Source of the DNA: Cuniculiplasma sp052315315
GTDB lineage: Archaea > Thermoplasmatota > Thermoplasmata > Thermoplasmatales > Thermoplasmataceae
Assembly (NCBI GenBank): GCA_052315315.1
Contig: JBLSDE010000011.1
Location: 1 to 43,552, forward strand
Direction: 5' to 3'
Length of the DNA: 43,552 bases
The notes under the pieces are model-generated. The model did not search any database, was not told the DNA's origin, and saw only the letters and a program-made list of their open reading frames with translations. Below, in pieces: positions 15,743 through 24,403 of the stretch (position 1 is its first letter; each line of letters begins with the position of its first letter). The translations under genes were made by a program, and so were the position numbers.

Positions 15743-17218
15743 TCAAACCCTGATTTTATAATTTCGCAGCCAGCCAAGATCACTGTTATAAATTCCACGT
15801 ATATCCTTAAGCTCATTGTAGAGCATTGCCAATCTTTCAAGCCCAAGACCCCATGCAACCACTGGGTATTTTAGGCCAAGTATTTCCCTCACTTCCTGTC
15901 TTATAACTCCAGAACCGCCCATTTCAACCTCTTTTCCATCTATGTTAACAATAACATCCATACTTGGTTCTGTATACGGATAATAGGAAGGCACAAGTTC
16001 TATGCTCTTAAAGCCAAGAGATCCATAAAATTTCTTCATTACCCATATGAGTGTTTGAAGATTTGCATCCCTGCTATATATGGCGCCTTCAACCTGGTGA
16101 AATTCGGCCAGGTGTTTCCAGTCCACACTTTCATGTCTGAAGACTCTATCCACTGAAAAGACAGCCTTTTCAATATCAGGTTCCTTCCACAGGGCCCTCA
16201 TGGAACTTGCAGTAGTATGTGTTCTCAGAACAGTCTTCGTTGCCTCATTTATGGACCATTCAAATCCCCATCCTTTGTGTCCCTCAGTTCCTTCTCTTTG
16301 TATTTTTCCGGCCCTCTCAAAAAGTTTCAAAAGCTCTGGGTCAGGTTCTTCCCTGTTCTTCCTTTCAATATAAAATGTATCCTGCATATCCCTGGCAGAG
16401 TGGTTTTGCGGAATGAACAGGGCATCCATATTCCACCCCGTATATTCTATGTAGTCATCCCTTACCTCCGTAAAGCCAAGTGAGGAAAATATTCCCCTTA
16501 TCTCATCAATCAGAAGGGTCAAAGGATGATATCCATTTCTTTCCTTTTTTTCTCCCGGAAGATTCAGATCATATGCACGAAACTTATGGTTTCTGAATTC
16601 ACCACTTGCTATCATCTCTGGAGTAATTTCACCAATAGTTGCCGAACCATCCTGGTCTCCGATTGCCTTCTTTCCACTCTCAGTAAGGGTTAAAAGTCTG
16701 AATTTTCTCTGTCTTTTCTCTATTAATCCGGATCGTTTCAAAAGATTCTGAAGTTCGGAATTAAGCGAGTTTTCAACATCTTTACCGGAAATTATTTCCT
16801 CCAAAATTTTCCTTCTTTTTGAAATTAATTCATCTATATCTTCCCTATTTCCATAAATCATCATTCCATTATCGGGCTTCAGCCCCATCTTTGCCAGTTG
16901 TGAAATTGCTATCTTTGAATCAGCATCTCCCAGTTCTCTTCTAAGATCTATAAGACTTATTTTCCCATTTTTCTTAAGTAAGGAGACTGCCCTCTCCTCT
17001 GGGAATCCTTTTTGAGAATAAATTAAAGCTTCCTCACTCGGAATGTACTCATTTCTTTCATCATAATTTACGCTTATTAGTCCTTTTTTCTCAAGCCATG
17101 AAACGGCACTTCTGATCGTTTCAGGGCTTTCCCCATCTTCAATAAGTGTATACTCAGGAACATCTTTTCTATCGTCGATCATTTTCAATACTTTGAGTTC
17201 ACTTTCGCTTAAATCCAC
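15743..17218 (-). CDS. pheS: phenylalanyl-tRNA synthetase alpha subunit
   Basis: A 491-aa protein of archaeal length. N-terminal winged-helix DNA/tRNA-binding-like repeats (VLKMIDDRKDVPEYTLIEDG, and LLKKNGKISLIDLRRELGD) precede a class II catalytic core. Motif 2 lies around LRTHTTASSMRALW and VFRHESVDWKHLAEFHQVEG. Motif 3 is VVAWGLGLERLAML near the C-terminus. It charges tRNA-Phe with the beta subunit, whose gene is not in this window. The start is a GTG with a TATA box 24.5 bases upstream, consistent with a leaderless transcript. It is convergent with, and directly abuts, the amidohydrolase gene. Confidence 0.96.
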   Translation of the reverse strand: MDLSESELKVLKMIDDRKDVPEYTLIEDGESPETIRSAVSWLEKKGLISVNYDERNEYIPSEEALIYSQKGFPEERAVSLLKKNGKISLIDLRRELGDADSKIAISQLAKMGLKPDNGMMIYGNREDIDELISKRRKILEEIISGKDVENSLNSELQNLLKRSGLIEKRQRKFRLLTLTESGKKAIGDQDGSATIGEITPEMIASGEFRNHKFRAYDLNLPGEKKERNGYHPLTLLIDEIRGIFSSLGFTEVRDDYIEYTGWNMDALFIPQNHSARDMQDTFYIERKNREEPDPELLKLFERAGKIQREGTEGHKGWGFEWSINEATKTVLRTHTTASSMRALWKEPDIEKAVFSVDRVFRHESVDWKHLAEFHQVEGAIYSRDANLQTLIWVMKKFYGSLGFKSIELVPSYYPYTEPSMDVIVNIDGKEVEMGGSGVIRQEVREILGLKYPVVAWGLGLERLAMLYNELKDIRGIYNSDLGWLRNYKIRV

Positions 17219-17238
17219 AGCCTGTTAGGAGTTTGTCA

Positions 17239-17246
17239 TTTAAAAA
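17239..17246 (-). promoter_or_regulatory. TATA box of pheS
   Basis: On the minus strand TTTTTAAA is centred 24.5 bases before the GTG start at 17218, supporting both the GTG start and a leaderless pheS mRNA. Confidence 0.55.
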
Positions 17247-17303
17247 CTTTATACTGACATTTTTTAATTAAAATTATAACTACTCTTTGTATTAGCAGCT
17301 GAA

Positions 17304-18059
17304 TTGAAGGAAATTGAGCTTGAGAAGGGAGTATACATAACGGATCTTTACTGTATATATTTATCAGATATTTCAGCAGTAGTTATTTCAGATTTGCATC
17401 TGGGGTTCGAAGAGGAGATGAATCTAAATGGTTTATTCTTGCCAAAACTTCAGAGAGATCACGTTGAGGGTCTGGTTCAGAAAATTATAGAGCGATATGA
17501 ACCTGAACACATATTCATAAATGGTGATTTTAAACAGGAATTTAGAAGAAATCTCCCTCAGGAATGGGAAGATGTTATACATTTTATTGATCGTTTCTCC
17601 TCTCAAACGGATCTTATATTTATAAGGGGTAATCATGATAACTATCTTCAGGCAATTTTAAGTAAAAGAGGTATAAATGGTCTAGATATTTACGAAGACG
17701 AAAGATATTACATATATCACGGCGACAGGGATCTTGGAATCAAAAAGATAACAATATTAGGTCACGAACATCCATCCATTGTCCTTAGGGATCGTGTCGG
17801 AGGAATATTCAAGCTTCCTGCTTTTGTGTATGGTCCCGAAGAGCACATTCTTATAACGCCTGCTATGAGTTTTTTCTCATCTGGTACAGATATAACTCAG
17901 TCCCTGCTGAGTGATGATCACTTCACTCCTGCCCTCAAAAATGTTAAAGATAAAAAATTCAGGGCATTTGGGATAACTGATGACTTCGGGCTTGTTGATT
18001 TTGGGTATCTTTTGGATCTTCAGAAAAGAAATCTTTCTGATCAGGGTCGTCATCCGTAA
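17304..18059 (+). CDS. metallophosphoesterase (archaeal ICC-like family)
   Basis: A 251-aa calcineurin-like phosphoesterase with the metal motifs in order: SDLHLGF (Asp30, His32), NGDFKQE (Asp75), RGNHDN (Asn110, His111) and LGHEHPS. These residues build the dinuclear metal site. The compact archaeal family is found beside DNA helicase or ligase genes in other genomes, but the substrate is unknown. The start is TTG at 17304; an AT-rich TATA-like stretch lies about 28 bases upstream. The C-terminal 33 codons overlap the end of hemA on the opposite strand, an unusually long tail-to-tail overlap. The conserved fold is complete before that tail. Confidence 0.88.
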   Translation: MKEIELEKGVYITDLYCIYLSDISAVVISDLHLGFEEEMNLNGLFLPKLQRDHVEGLVQKIIERYEPEHIFINGDFKQEFRRNLPQEWEDVIHFIDRFSSQTDLIFIRGNHDNYLQAILSKRGINGLDIYEDERYYIYHGDRDLGIKKITILGHEHPSIVLRDRVGGIFKLPAFVYGPEEHILITPAMSFFSSGTDITQSLLSDDHFTPALKNVKDKKFRAFGITDDFGLVDFGYLLDLQKRNLSDQGRHP

Positions 18060-19239
18060 TGTCCCAGACGGAATCGAGAAAATCCCTGACACTTTCAGTT
18101 TTTCCCTCACGTATCATTCTCTTTAGAGTTAATGTTTGAGGTGCCAGAATCTTATTGATAAATGAGTTCCCCATGGCAAGGAGTGTTTCATTGGGATCAT
18201 GACCAGCTTCTAATGCAGAATTGTATTTTATAATTTCTTCATTTAATATTTCTCTCGCCTTACCGTAAATGTCTGAAATGTACCACTCAATCTCTCCTTC
18301 GGCAATCTTGGTATATATCTTATCCAGTTCCTTTTTGATTATCTCTTCGGCCAGAACTATATCCTTTTCCTTCCTCTTCCTGTTCTCTTCCATTATCTGA
18401 TTGGCCATATCGAGATTAAGTAACTCAACTGTTGGATTTATGAAGTTTTCATCAATGTTCTTTGGATTTGAAATATCAACCAATAGAATTTTCTTATTAA
18501 TTTTTTCAATCTCTCCCTTATCTATAAGCACAGTTTTTGAAGTTGTTGCCGTGATGATAACATCACTTTCGTCTATTATGATCGGAATATCAAGTGTTTT
18601 TCTAAAGTTTACACCAAAGAGATCGGCCAGTTCCTTTCCCGCTTCTTCATTTCTTCCATATATTGTAATTATGGCATTTTCTTCTTTCTTTAGATATTTT
18701 ACAATGGTTGCAGCCATTTTTCCCGTTCCCACTATTCCGATGTGCTTACCATTAATAAGACCCCTCTTGCCAATCTGGTCTATCATTATGGATGGAATGG
18801 AAACCTTGCCGTGGGATATTTCCGTCTTTTCTCTTATTTCTTTCCCTAATTTTATGGCCCTGTGAAATATCATAGATAAAAACTTGTTACTTCTGCCCTC
18901 TTTAATTGATTTTTCCATGGCCTCCTTTATCTGTCTCAAAATTTCATTTTCGCCCACAGACATGGATTCGAGGCCTGCGGAAACTCTCAATATGTGCATT
19001 ATGGCAGCGTCACCCCTTAGGAATTTAGATCCCGGGAAGATATTCTCATCATCAAAAACCACATCTGCATCATAGTAAATTTCAAGTCGGTTGCACGTTC
19101 TCAAAATTATTCTCTTTTCCACGTTTTTTGTTGACAATCTGGATTGAATTTCATCATCGTCAAGCTTCAGTACCTTTTCGAGTGAATTGTCGCCACCCCT
19201 GAAATCCCACATTATTACCTTCAAGTCAGAAACTAACAC
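17959..19239 (-). CDS. hemA: glutamyl-tRNA reductase
   Basis: A 426-aa GluTR. The N-terminal catalytic domain has RTCNRLEIYY with nucleophile Cys49. SAGLESMSVGENEILRQIKE follows at about 89-108, then the Rossmann domain with HIGIVGTGKMA near 166-175, and a helical dimerisation domain. It reduces glutamyl-tRNA to glutamate semialdehyde, the first step of haem synthesis. The start is GTG with a strong GAGGGGG site upstream. The last 50 residues are polar and acidic and overlap the phosphoesterase gene by 101 bp. No other haem gene is present nearby, although hemA often clusters with them in archaea. Confidence 0.94.
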   Translation of the reverse strand: MLVSDLKVIMWDFRGGDNSLEKVLKLDDDEIQSRLSTKNVEKRIILRTCNRLEIYYDADVVFDDENIFPGSKFLRGDAAIMHILRVSAGLESMSVGENEILRQIKEAMEKSIKEGRSNKFLSMIFHRAIKLGKEIREKTEISHGKVSIPSIMIDQIGKRGLINGKHIGIVGTGKMAATIVKYLKKEENAIITIYGRNEEAGKELADLFGVNFRKTLDIPIIIDESDVIITATTSKTVLIDKGEIEKINKKILLVDISNPKNIDENFINPTVELLNLDMANQIMEENRKRKEKDIVLAEEIIKKELDKIYTKIAEGEIEWYISDIYGKAREILNEEIIKYNSALEAGHDPNETLLAMGNSFINKILAPQTLTLKRMIREGKTESVRDFLDSVWDITDDDPDQKDFFSEDPKDTQNQQARSHQLSQMP

Positions 19240-19425
19240 ATAACCCCCTCTCTACTTCATCGAATAAACCTGTATTCAAAATGGGCAATTAAGTTTTTAC
19301 ATTTCTTCAACTGAATTCTGAGTACCTAATAATCATTTAATATTGATTATTAATTCTATGCTTGAACAATTGTAATTTATTTCATTTCCCCTAGAAAGTT
19401 AAATCTATATTTTGAACATATACCT

Positions 19426-20598
19426 TTGAAAAAGTTGCATGAAACCGATTTTTTAAAGAGGATTTTAAATGACAACTCTTACAGAGAAAGTGAAGATATT
19501 GTAATAGATCGGATCATAGAGATGCTTAGGAGAGGTTTCTCTGAAGATAAGATAAGGCACACACTAAGATTAAATGTTGAATCGAAGTATGATTTGATAG
19601 AATTTGCAAAGGTTAGAATTAAAATCAAGGATAAATTTACACGAGGCAACAGGCTATGGATGGATAAATACTCTGCCTCCTATTCAACTCCTGAGCTATC
19701 CGGAATTTACAGGGCAAAAAGACTTTCAGGGAAAAATATTCTAGACATAGGTTCAGGTGCCGGTATGCAGTCAATTTTTTTTTCAAAGTATTCTAGGACA
19801 ACTGGAATAGAGAGAGACACCAGGCGTTATCTGATGTCTCAGATAAATGCTGAAATATACCAATCAAAGGCCAGATTTCTATTTTCAGACTTTAACAATC
19901 TCAAGACAAATGATCTGAATTTTGACACGGTTTTTTCGGACCCCTTAAGGGCTAGCTCAACAAATGAAAGAACTCTGGAAGCTCTGGAACCCAATCCTAT
20001 TATGATACTGGAAAAATTCCATGCTTACAATCCTCAATTTGTATTTGACCTCCCACCTATGATAGGAAAGGAGAAGTTAAACAAGATGCAAGGCGAACTG
20101 GAATACATGTCTATTAATGGGTCAATTCACAGACTTACAAATTATGGTAATGGTGATAGAATTTACTCTGCTGTAATGCTCCCTCAGGAGAGGAGATATT
20201 ACTCAAGGAATCTTGATAAATATGTTAAAAATGGAGCGTGGTCCGAGATTCTTTTTATTCCAGACCCTTCCTTGTTTTATTCAGAAATCGAAGATCAGTA
20301 TTGCAGAGATAACAGTATGCATCTTGTTCAGAGAGAAAAGAGAAAGTCAATATATGCAGCAAATATGCTATTTGACGAACCCATGGGGGAGTTTTTTGAA
20401 GTAGTAAAAATTTCAGATTATGAAAATATTATAAATTACCTTAAGGAGTCAAATTTTGGTAGGGTATTCCTCAGATACGATTCAAAGGATTATTACAAAG
20501 AAAAGATGGAAATAGAAAGAAATCTATTTGGCAATGAAACATGTTACATTTTTAAGATAGGTAACGAATATGCCTTATGCAAAAAGATACAACCTTAA
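19426..20598 (+). CDS. class I SAM-dependent methyltransferase with THUMP-like C-terminal domain
   Basis: A 390-aa protein with an N-terminal helical part (YRESEDIVIDRIIEMLRRGF), then a Rossmann methyltransferase core. Motif I is NILDIGSGAGMQS at about 105-117, the acidic loop is TGIERDTRR, and FDTVFSDPLRAS is near the active site. The C-terminal 130 residues resemble the THUMP-like domain of archaeal putative RNA methyltransferases. The substrate is unknown, probably an RNA. The start is uncertain: TTG 19426 and in-frame TTG 19435 each have an AT-rich box near the expected distance (GTTAAATC and CTATATTT). It stands alone between hemA and a small surface protein. Confidence 0.78.
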   Translation: MKKLHETDFLKRILNDNSYRESEDIVIDRIIEMLRRGFSEDKIRHTLRLNVESKYDLIEFAKVRIKIKDKFTRGNRLWMDKYSASYSTPELSGIYRAKRLSGKNILDIGSGAGMQSIFFSKYSRTTGIERDTRRYLMSQINAEIYQSKARFLFSDFNNLKTNDLNFDTVFSDPLRASSTNERTLEALEPNPIMILEKFHAYNPQFVFDLPPMIGKEKLNKMQGELEYMSINGSIHRLTNYGNGDRIYSAVMLPQERRYYSRNLDKYVKNGAWSEILFIPDPSLFYSEIEDQYCRDNSMHLVQREKRKSIYAANMLFDEPMGEFFEVVKISDYENIINYLKESNFGRVFLRYDSKDYYKEKMEIERNLFGNETCYIFKIGNEYALCKKIQP

Positions 20599-20631
20599 AA
20601 TATAAGTTTATACAAAGTTTACTGAATATTT

Positions 20632-20639
20632 TTTATATG
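20632..20639 (+). promoter_or_regulatory. TATA box of the 150-aa surface protein gene
   Basis: TTTATATG is centred 24.5 bases before the ATG at 20660. The in-frame TTG at 20645 is only nine bases away, which argues against that earlier start. Confidence 0.55.
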
Positions 20640-20659
20640 CCTGTTTGACATATTCAAAA

Positions 20660-21112
20660 ATGCGACACTTTACAAAAGGCATCACTCTGCTTGTTCTCAT
20701 ATTATTTATAATGTCTCTTGCAATTCCAGCATCAAATACCGTAGAAAAGACAATGCATGTAAATTCTGTATCAACTAGTGGCAGTGTGGTATTTAATGCC
20801 ATAAATCTTCCTCCTGATTACAATTTTTCTGTAGACATTGACAAAAAAGTGTATGTTTCATCCTATGATGTTCTGGAAATATCTTTGCCTTTGGGTTCAT
20901 ACAACTATTCAATCGTTTTACCCTTTAAATTTCTGGCCAATAAGACAAGTGGACAGGTTGAAATAAATAAGGGTACCACCGATATATACTTCAAGGTGAC
21001 TCCAAGAGGGTCAGATACATATGAATTATTGGCTATATCTATTCTTATAAGCGTTCTTTCCATACTTATATTTCTTCTCGCATATATAAAATATATGAGA
21101 GTGGAGAAATAG
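20660..21112 (+). CDS. small membrane-anchored extracellular protein, unknown
   Basis: From the ATG at 20660 the product is 150 aa. The N-terminal signal peptide is KGITLLVLILFIMSLAIPAS. A single extracellular beta-rich domain follows, about 95 residues, with a few N-x-S/T sites (NYSIV, NKTSG). A C-terminal membrane helix (YELLAISILISVLSILIFLL) ends in a short basic tail, YIKYMRVEK. The topology is type I, with most of the protein outside. The small domain resembles the PEGA-like folds that present Gly-Ser-Tyr loops, but similarity is too weak to name. Monocistronic by spacing. Confidence 0.7.
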   Translation: MRHFTKGITLLVLILFIMSLAIPASNTVEKTMHVNSVSTSGSVVFNAINLPPDYNFSVDIDKKVYVSSYDVLEISLPLGSYNYSIVLPFKFLANKTSGQVEINKGTTDIYFKVTPRGSDTYELLAISILISVLSILIFLLAYIKYMRVEK

Positions 21113-21315
21113 TAGATAATTCTTCTATAATTTATAATAAAAAAGTGATAAAATAATATTAAAGCAGCCAGGTTTTACGGTTTGGTAGATTGCCATATCA
21201 CGCTATTTTTTGATCTGAAGAAACAGTTAATGGAATAATAAGGATATTTTTCTACATTTTCTTCGATGCAACGAGAAAAAAAATAAATAGATTGGTAAAA
21301 TATGGCTTTGATAAC

Positions 21316-21552
21316 ATGATGAAGACATACCTGAATGTGACCTTTTCCAGTGAAGGAGCTAAACCTTCAGAGATCATAATGAGACTAAGGTCACTGGGTT
21401 TCAGGCCAATAATGGGGGAGCATGATATGGTTTATGAGTGGGGTAATAGCGCAACCGAAGAGGATTCACTATGGTTTGCCGATAAAATTCACGCAACCCT
21501 TGAAGGATTCAAAGTTCTGTTCCACATTGAAACAGTTAGCGATGGTACCTGA
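21316..21552 (+). CDS. conserved-looking 78-aa protein, unknown function
   Basis: From the ATG at 21316 the product is 78 aa: KTYLNVTFSSEGAKPSEIIM, then RLRSLGFRPIMGEHDMVYEW, ending with IHATLEGFKVLFHIETVSDG. The alternating beta-alpha-beta pattern, with a conserved-looking 'LGF.p..G..D.vyeW' stretch, suggests a small ferredoxin-like fold. I do not recognise a named family. A TTG at 21292 is in frame but lies within the likely promoter (ATAAATAG at 21283-21290). Its 3' end overlaps the rnp4 gene on the other strand by 17 bp. Confidence 0.6.
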   Translation: MMKTYLNVTFSSEGAKPSEIIMRLRSLGFRPIMGEHDMVYEWGNSATEEDSLWFADKIHATLEGFKVLFHIETVSDGT

Positions 21553-21820
21553 GCCTTCTGACATTTCCACAATTTCCACAGGTTATTATTAAATTTCCGC
21601 TTTTGAGTCGGATTCTTGTCTTTTTGTCGTAAAGTCTTTTGCAATTTTTGCAGTACGATCTCTTAATTTCCTTTGGGATTGGCAAATCCGCCCTTTTTCC
21701 GAGGTTTTCCATAAGGTTGATTCTAATAATCATATTTTTTTCATCGACCTTATTAAGGGATTCGTAAAGATACTCTATCCTCTCCATCGCCAGAGATTGT
21801 TTCTCTTTTCTTTGCTTCAA
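21536..21820 (-). CDS. rnp4: RNase P protein component 4 (Rpp21/Rpr2)
   Basis: A 94-aa protein. A basic N-terminal helix with the family's 'eRi..Ly' pattern (MERIEYLYESLNK) precedes a zinc ribbon with CKNC (57-60) and CGNC (81-84) around the TRIRLKSGN loop, and a basic tail NVRRLRYHR. Rpp21 binds the specificity domain of RNase P RNA with Rpp29 and helps in 5' maturation of tRNAs. The start is taken as TTG at 21820 because the basic KQRKEKQ end is typical of the family; ATG at 21787 is the alternative. It is divergent from the phosphatase gene with overlapping control sequence. Confidence 0.85.
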   Translation of the reverse strand: MKQRKEKQSLAMERIEYLYESLNKVDEKNMIIRINLMENLGKRADLPIPKEIKRSYCKNCKRLYDKKTRIRLKSGNLIITCGNCGNVRRLRYHR

Positions 21821-21860
21821 CAGAATGGTATAAATTTCTTGGTTATATGTTTATTTGCAT

Positions 21861-22532
21861 ATGATTAAACTCTTGGTACTCGACATAGATGGAACGATTA
21901 CCGAAAAAGATCGTTCAATTAAGGTTGAAACTCTGATCTCTTTAAGAAATTTAAAAAAATCGATGCCAGAAATAACAATATGTCTTGTTAGTGGAAACGT
22001 ACTTCCAGTTATGTATGGAATCAGGGGTATTATGGGCGTGGGAGATATTCTCTTTGGTGAAAATGGGGGAATTTTGATGAGAGATGGAGCAATCGAAAAA
22101 TTTTTTGAGCCAGGCATAACCAAAAGGGCTTTTCAGAAAATAAAGGAGGAAACAGGCGCTAAAGAATACATAACAAATAGATGGAGAGAGACATCTGTTG
22201 CCTTTATCCCCGGAGAAAAAACAAATTATACAAAATATGAAAAGGAGTTTGATGTTCGTATCGAGGACAGTGGCTTTGCCGTTCACATCATGAACCAGGG
22301 GCAAAATAAGGGATTTGCGGTAACTAAGCTTATAGATATACTGAACATCAAGAAAGATGAAATACTTGCCTGCGGAGATGGAGACAACGATATCTCAATG
22401 TTCAGATCAGTCACATTCTCAGGTTGTCCATCAAATGCAAGCGCAGGATTAAAGGCAGAATCACTCTATATTTCTGAAAAAAGTTATGGTGACGGCCTTC
22501 GGGATATATTAGAACACTTCTCTCTTCTCTGA
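21861..22532 (+). CDS. pgp: phosphoglycolate phosphatase, archaeal HAD type
   Basis: A 223-aa HAD enzyme. Motif I is LVLDIDGTIT (Asp8, Asp10), motif II is CLVSGNV, the cap-domain lead-in is GENGGIL, and motif IV is ACGDGDNDISMF. Layout and length are those of the archaeal Cof-like phosphoglycolate phosphatases whose structure was solved from Thermoplasma acidophilum (TA0175). It hydrolyses 2-phosphoglycolate, a product of DNA repair and side reactions. The start is ATG 21861; TTG 21855 is in frame. TATAAATT at 21829-21836 lies about 28 bases upstream. The last 24 bp overlap convergent pyrC. Confidence 0.88.
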   Translation: MIKLLVLDIDGTITEKDRSIKVETLISLRNLKKSMPEITICLVSGNVLPVMYGIRGIMGVGDILFGENGGILMRDGAIEKFFEPGITKRAFQKIKEETGAKEYITNRWRETSVAFIPGEKTNYTKYEKEFDVRIEDSGFAVHIMNQGQNKGFAVTKLIDILNIKKDEILACGDGDNDISMFRSVTFSGCPSNASAGLKAESLYISEKSYGDGLRDILEHFSLL

Positions 22533-23768
22533 TTCAATAAAAACTCCTCTACGATCCTCGATTATATCTTTCCCGTTTATGAGTTCCTCCCCCCTGAGTA
22601 TTACTTTCCTTGGAAATACGGCATCAAAACCATTGAATGGAGTTCTTGGATTTTTGGAATGCAATCTATCTTCGTTTATTCTACTCACGTTTGAAAAATC
22701 CACGCATACAAAATCCGCATCATACCCCTTTTCTATCTTACCCTTTAAGATTGAAAATTTTTCAGCCGGTCTTTCAGATCCAGTTCTTATCATGGTATTT
22801 AGGTTGAGGATTCCTTTGGATACAAGGGCCATCATCACCGGGATTCTGGTCTCCACACCGGGAATTCCAGATTTTGCGAATTCAAACTCCTCCTTATCTT
22901 CCTCCAGATGAGGTGCGTGGTCAGATGACAAGATATCCACCTTTCCATCTATAAAAACCTGAAGATTTCCCCTCATGATCTCTGGTGATCTAAGAGGTGG
23001 ATTTACTTTACCCAGGGAACCAATGGGCATGCCATAATTCAGGAGCATATGATGTGGAGTCATTTCTATAAGGGTGTTCAAATCCTTCTCACCAAGATTA
23101 TTGAAGTCGCTCAGGTGAGCCATGATTTTGTTTTTATTTCTGACCTTTGAAATTTTTTTCATAGCCTCCCTTTCGCAGGATGATGGTCTCGCCCTGTCGT
23201 GCATTGAAAGGGATGTTACTTCTTCCAAATTATTTTCTTTCAAACACTGTTCCAGTTCACCGTGGAAAACTATATTCTTGTTCCACTCTCTCAGAAAGGC
23301 ATCATTCTCATAATCTATACCTGCCCCCTTTGAATTTGTGCTGCCGCCCATGTATATTTTAATTGCAGAGCTTTCTTTTGAAATTATATTTCCGTTTGTC
23401 CCATCGTACATAGAATAGAGGCCATAGTCAACGTAGCTTTTTCTCATCAAACCCCTTTTTTTTCTATCAAATCGTTCATAATCAGTTATTGGAACGAGAT
23501 TGTTCGGCATATCAAAAACAGCTGTCGTTCCACCGTATGCTGCGGCCATGCTTCCTGAACTAAAATCCTCTTTTTCAGTTTCGCCTGGATCTCTAAAGTG
23601 AACGTGGATATCAACAAAACCAGGAAGAACTGCCCCTTCCAGCTTAACAGCCCTTTCTCCCTTTTTGAATTTTCTCAATTCTACAATTTTTCCATTCCTT
23701 ACACTTAATGTCATTTCTTCAAAGGAACCTTTATAATAAAAGTTTCCTGTAAAATTAGTATCTTCCAT
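22509..23768 (-). CDS. pyrC: dihydroorotase
   Basis: A 419-aa amidohydrolase-fold enzyme. Zinc ligands HxH are at 55 and 57 in FVDIHVHFRDPGETEKED. A candidate for the carboxylated Lys is in AIKIYMGGST, later His residues are in VFHGELEQ and IMAHLSD, and the catalytic Asp is in ILSSDHAPHLEEDKE. It closes carbamoyl aspartate to dihydroorotate in pyrimidine synthesis. It is the last gene of the minus-strand operon pyrD-pyrK-queE-pyrC; its ATG directly follows the queE stop (TGAATG). The end overlaps the phosphatase gene by 24 bp. Confidence 0.94.
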   Translation of the reverse strand: MEDTNFTGNFYYKGSFEEMTLSVRNGKIVELRKFKKGERAVKLEGAVLPGFVDIHVHFRDPGETEKEDFSSGSMAAAYGGTTAVFDMPNNLVPITDYERFDRKKRGLMRKSYVDYGLYSMYDGTNGNIISKESSAIKIYMGGSTNSKGAGIDYENDAFLREWNKNIVFHGELEQCLKENNLEEVTSLSMHDRARPSSCEREAMKKISKVRNKNKIMAHLSDFNNLGEKDLNTLIEMTPHHMLLNYGMPIGSLGKVNPPLRSPEIMRGNLQVFIDGKVDILSSDHAPHLEEDKEEFEFAKSGIPGVETRIPVMMALVSKGILNLNTMIRTGSERPAEKFSILKGKIEKGYDADFVCVDFSNVSRINEDRLHSKNPRTPFNGFDAVFPRKVILRGEELINGKDIIEDRRGVFIESEKREVF

Positions 23769-24398
23769 TCAGACGCCTCTCTTTTCTCCCCATATGTATT
23801 TATGTTCCTGCAGCATAAATCTAACGTTCATCCTCTTCTCAATAATTTTATTTACTATCCACTCGTTTTGAATACCCCATGCCGGTTGCACAACTATGTT
23901 AATTTTATTGCCCCATTTTTCATAAACATCCTCGAGAAAGTGAAAATCCGTCTCGTCCAAAATAACAAGTTTTGCATAATCCTGATCTCGTAGAATATTA
24001 AGATTTTCAATTCTCATTTTATTCGATTCGCCGGAAGATGGTGTTTTTATATCCATGTCTATAACACATTTTTCAAATTTAATATAATCCGAAATATCTA
24101 ACGAGCCACCCGTTTCTATGAGAACACCTTTGTCCAGATTATTGATTTCCCTAACCAGTTCAGGTGCATCCCTCTGTAGTAGTGGCTCGCCGCCTGTCAA
24201 GCAGATCCATTTTTCCCAGGATTTTTCAGCTATCTCAACAAGGTCCTTCATTGCATATTCCTTTCCACCCTCAAAGCTATATGTCGTATCGCACCATTTG
24301 CACCTTAAATTACACCTGTTTGTTCTGATAAAGAGCATGGGTGTCCCTGTGAGTGGCCCTTCCCCCTGAATACTGTGAAAAATCTCTGTTATTAGCAT
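23769..24398 (-). CDS. queE: 7-carboxy-7-deazaguanine synthase (radical SAM)
   Basis: A 209-aa radical SAM protein. The N-terminus is IFHSIQGEGPLTGTPMLFIR, followed by the CxxxCxxC cluster motif in CNLRCKWCDTTYSF (Cys29, 33, 36) and the SAM-binding WICLTGGEPLLQ. This is the QueE family, which rearranges 6-carboxytetrahydropterin to 7-carboxy-7-deazaguanine on the way to preQ0 and archaeosine. It lies within a pyrimidine operon, five bases after pyrK and directly before pyrC. No queC or queD is present in the window. The only other archaeosine gene here is arcS at 5577. Confidence 0.92.
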   Translation of the reverse strand: MLITEIFHSIQGEGPLTGTPMLFIRTNRCNLRCKWCDTTYSFEGGKEYAMKDLVEIAEKSWEKWICLTGGEPLLQRDAPELVREINNLDKGVLIETGGSLDISDYIKFEKCVIDMDIKTPSSGESNKMRIENLNILRDQDYAKLVILDETDFHFLEDVYEKWGNKINIVVQPAWGIQNEWIVNKIIEKRMNVRFMLQEHKYIWGEKRGV

Positions 24399-24403
24399 TC
24401 AAA

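Noticed and set aside
18401..18865. 154-codon ORF antisense to hemA
   Set aside because: It mirrors the hemA coding frame, has no independent start signals and matches no family.
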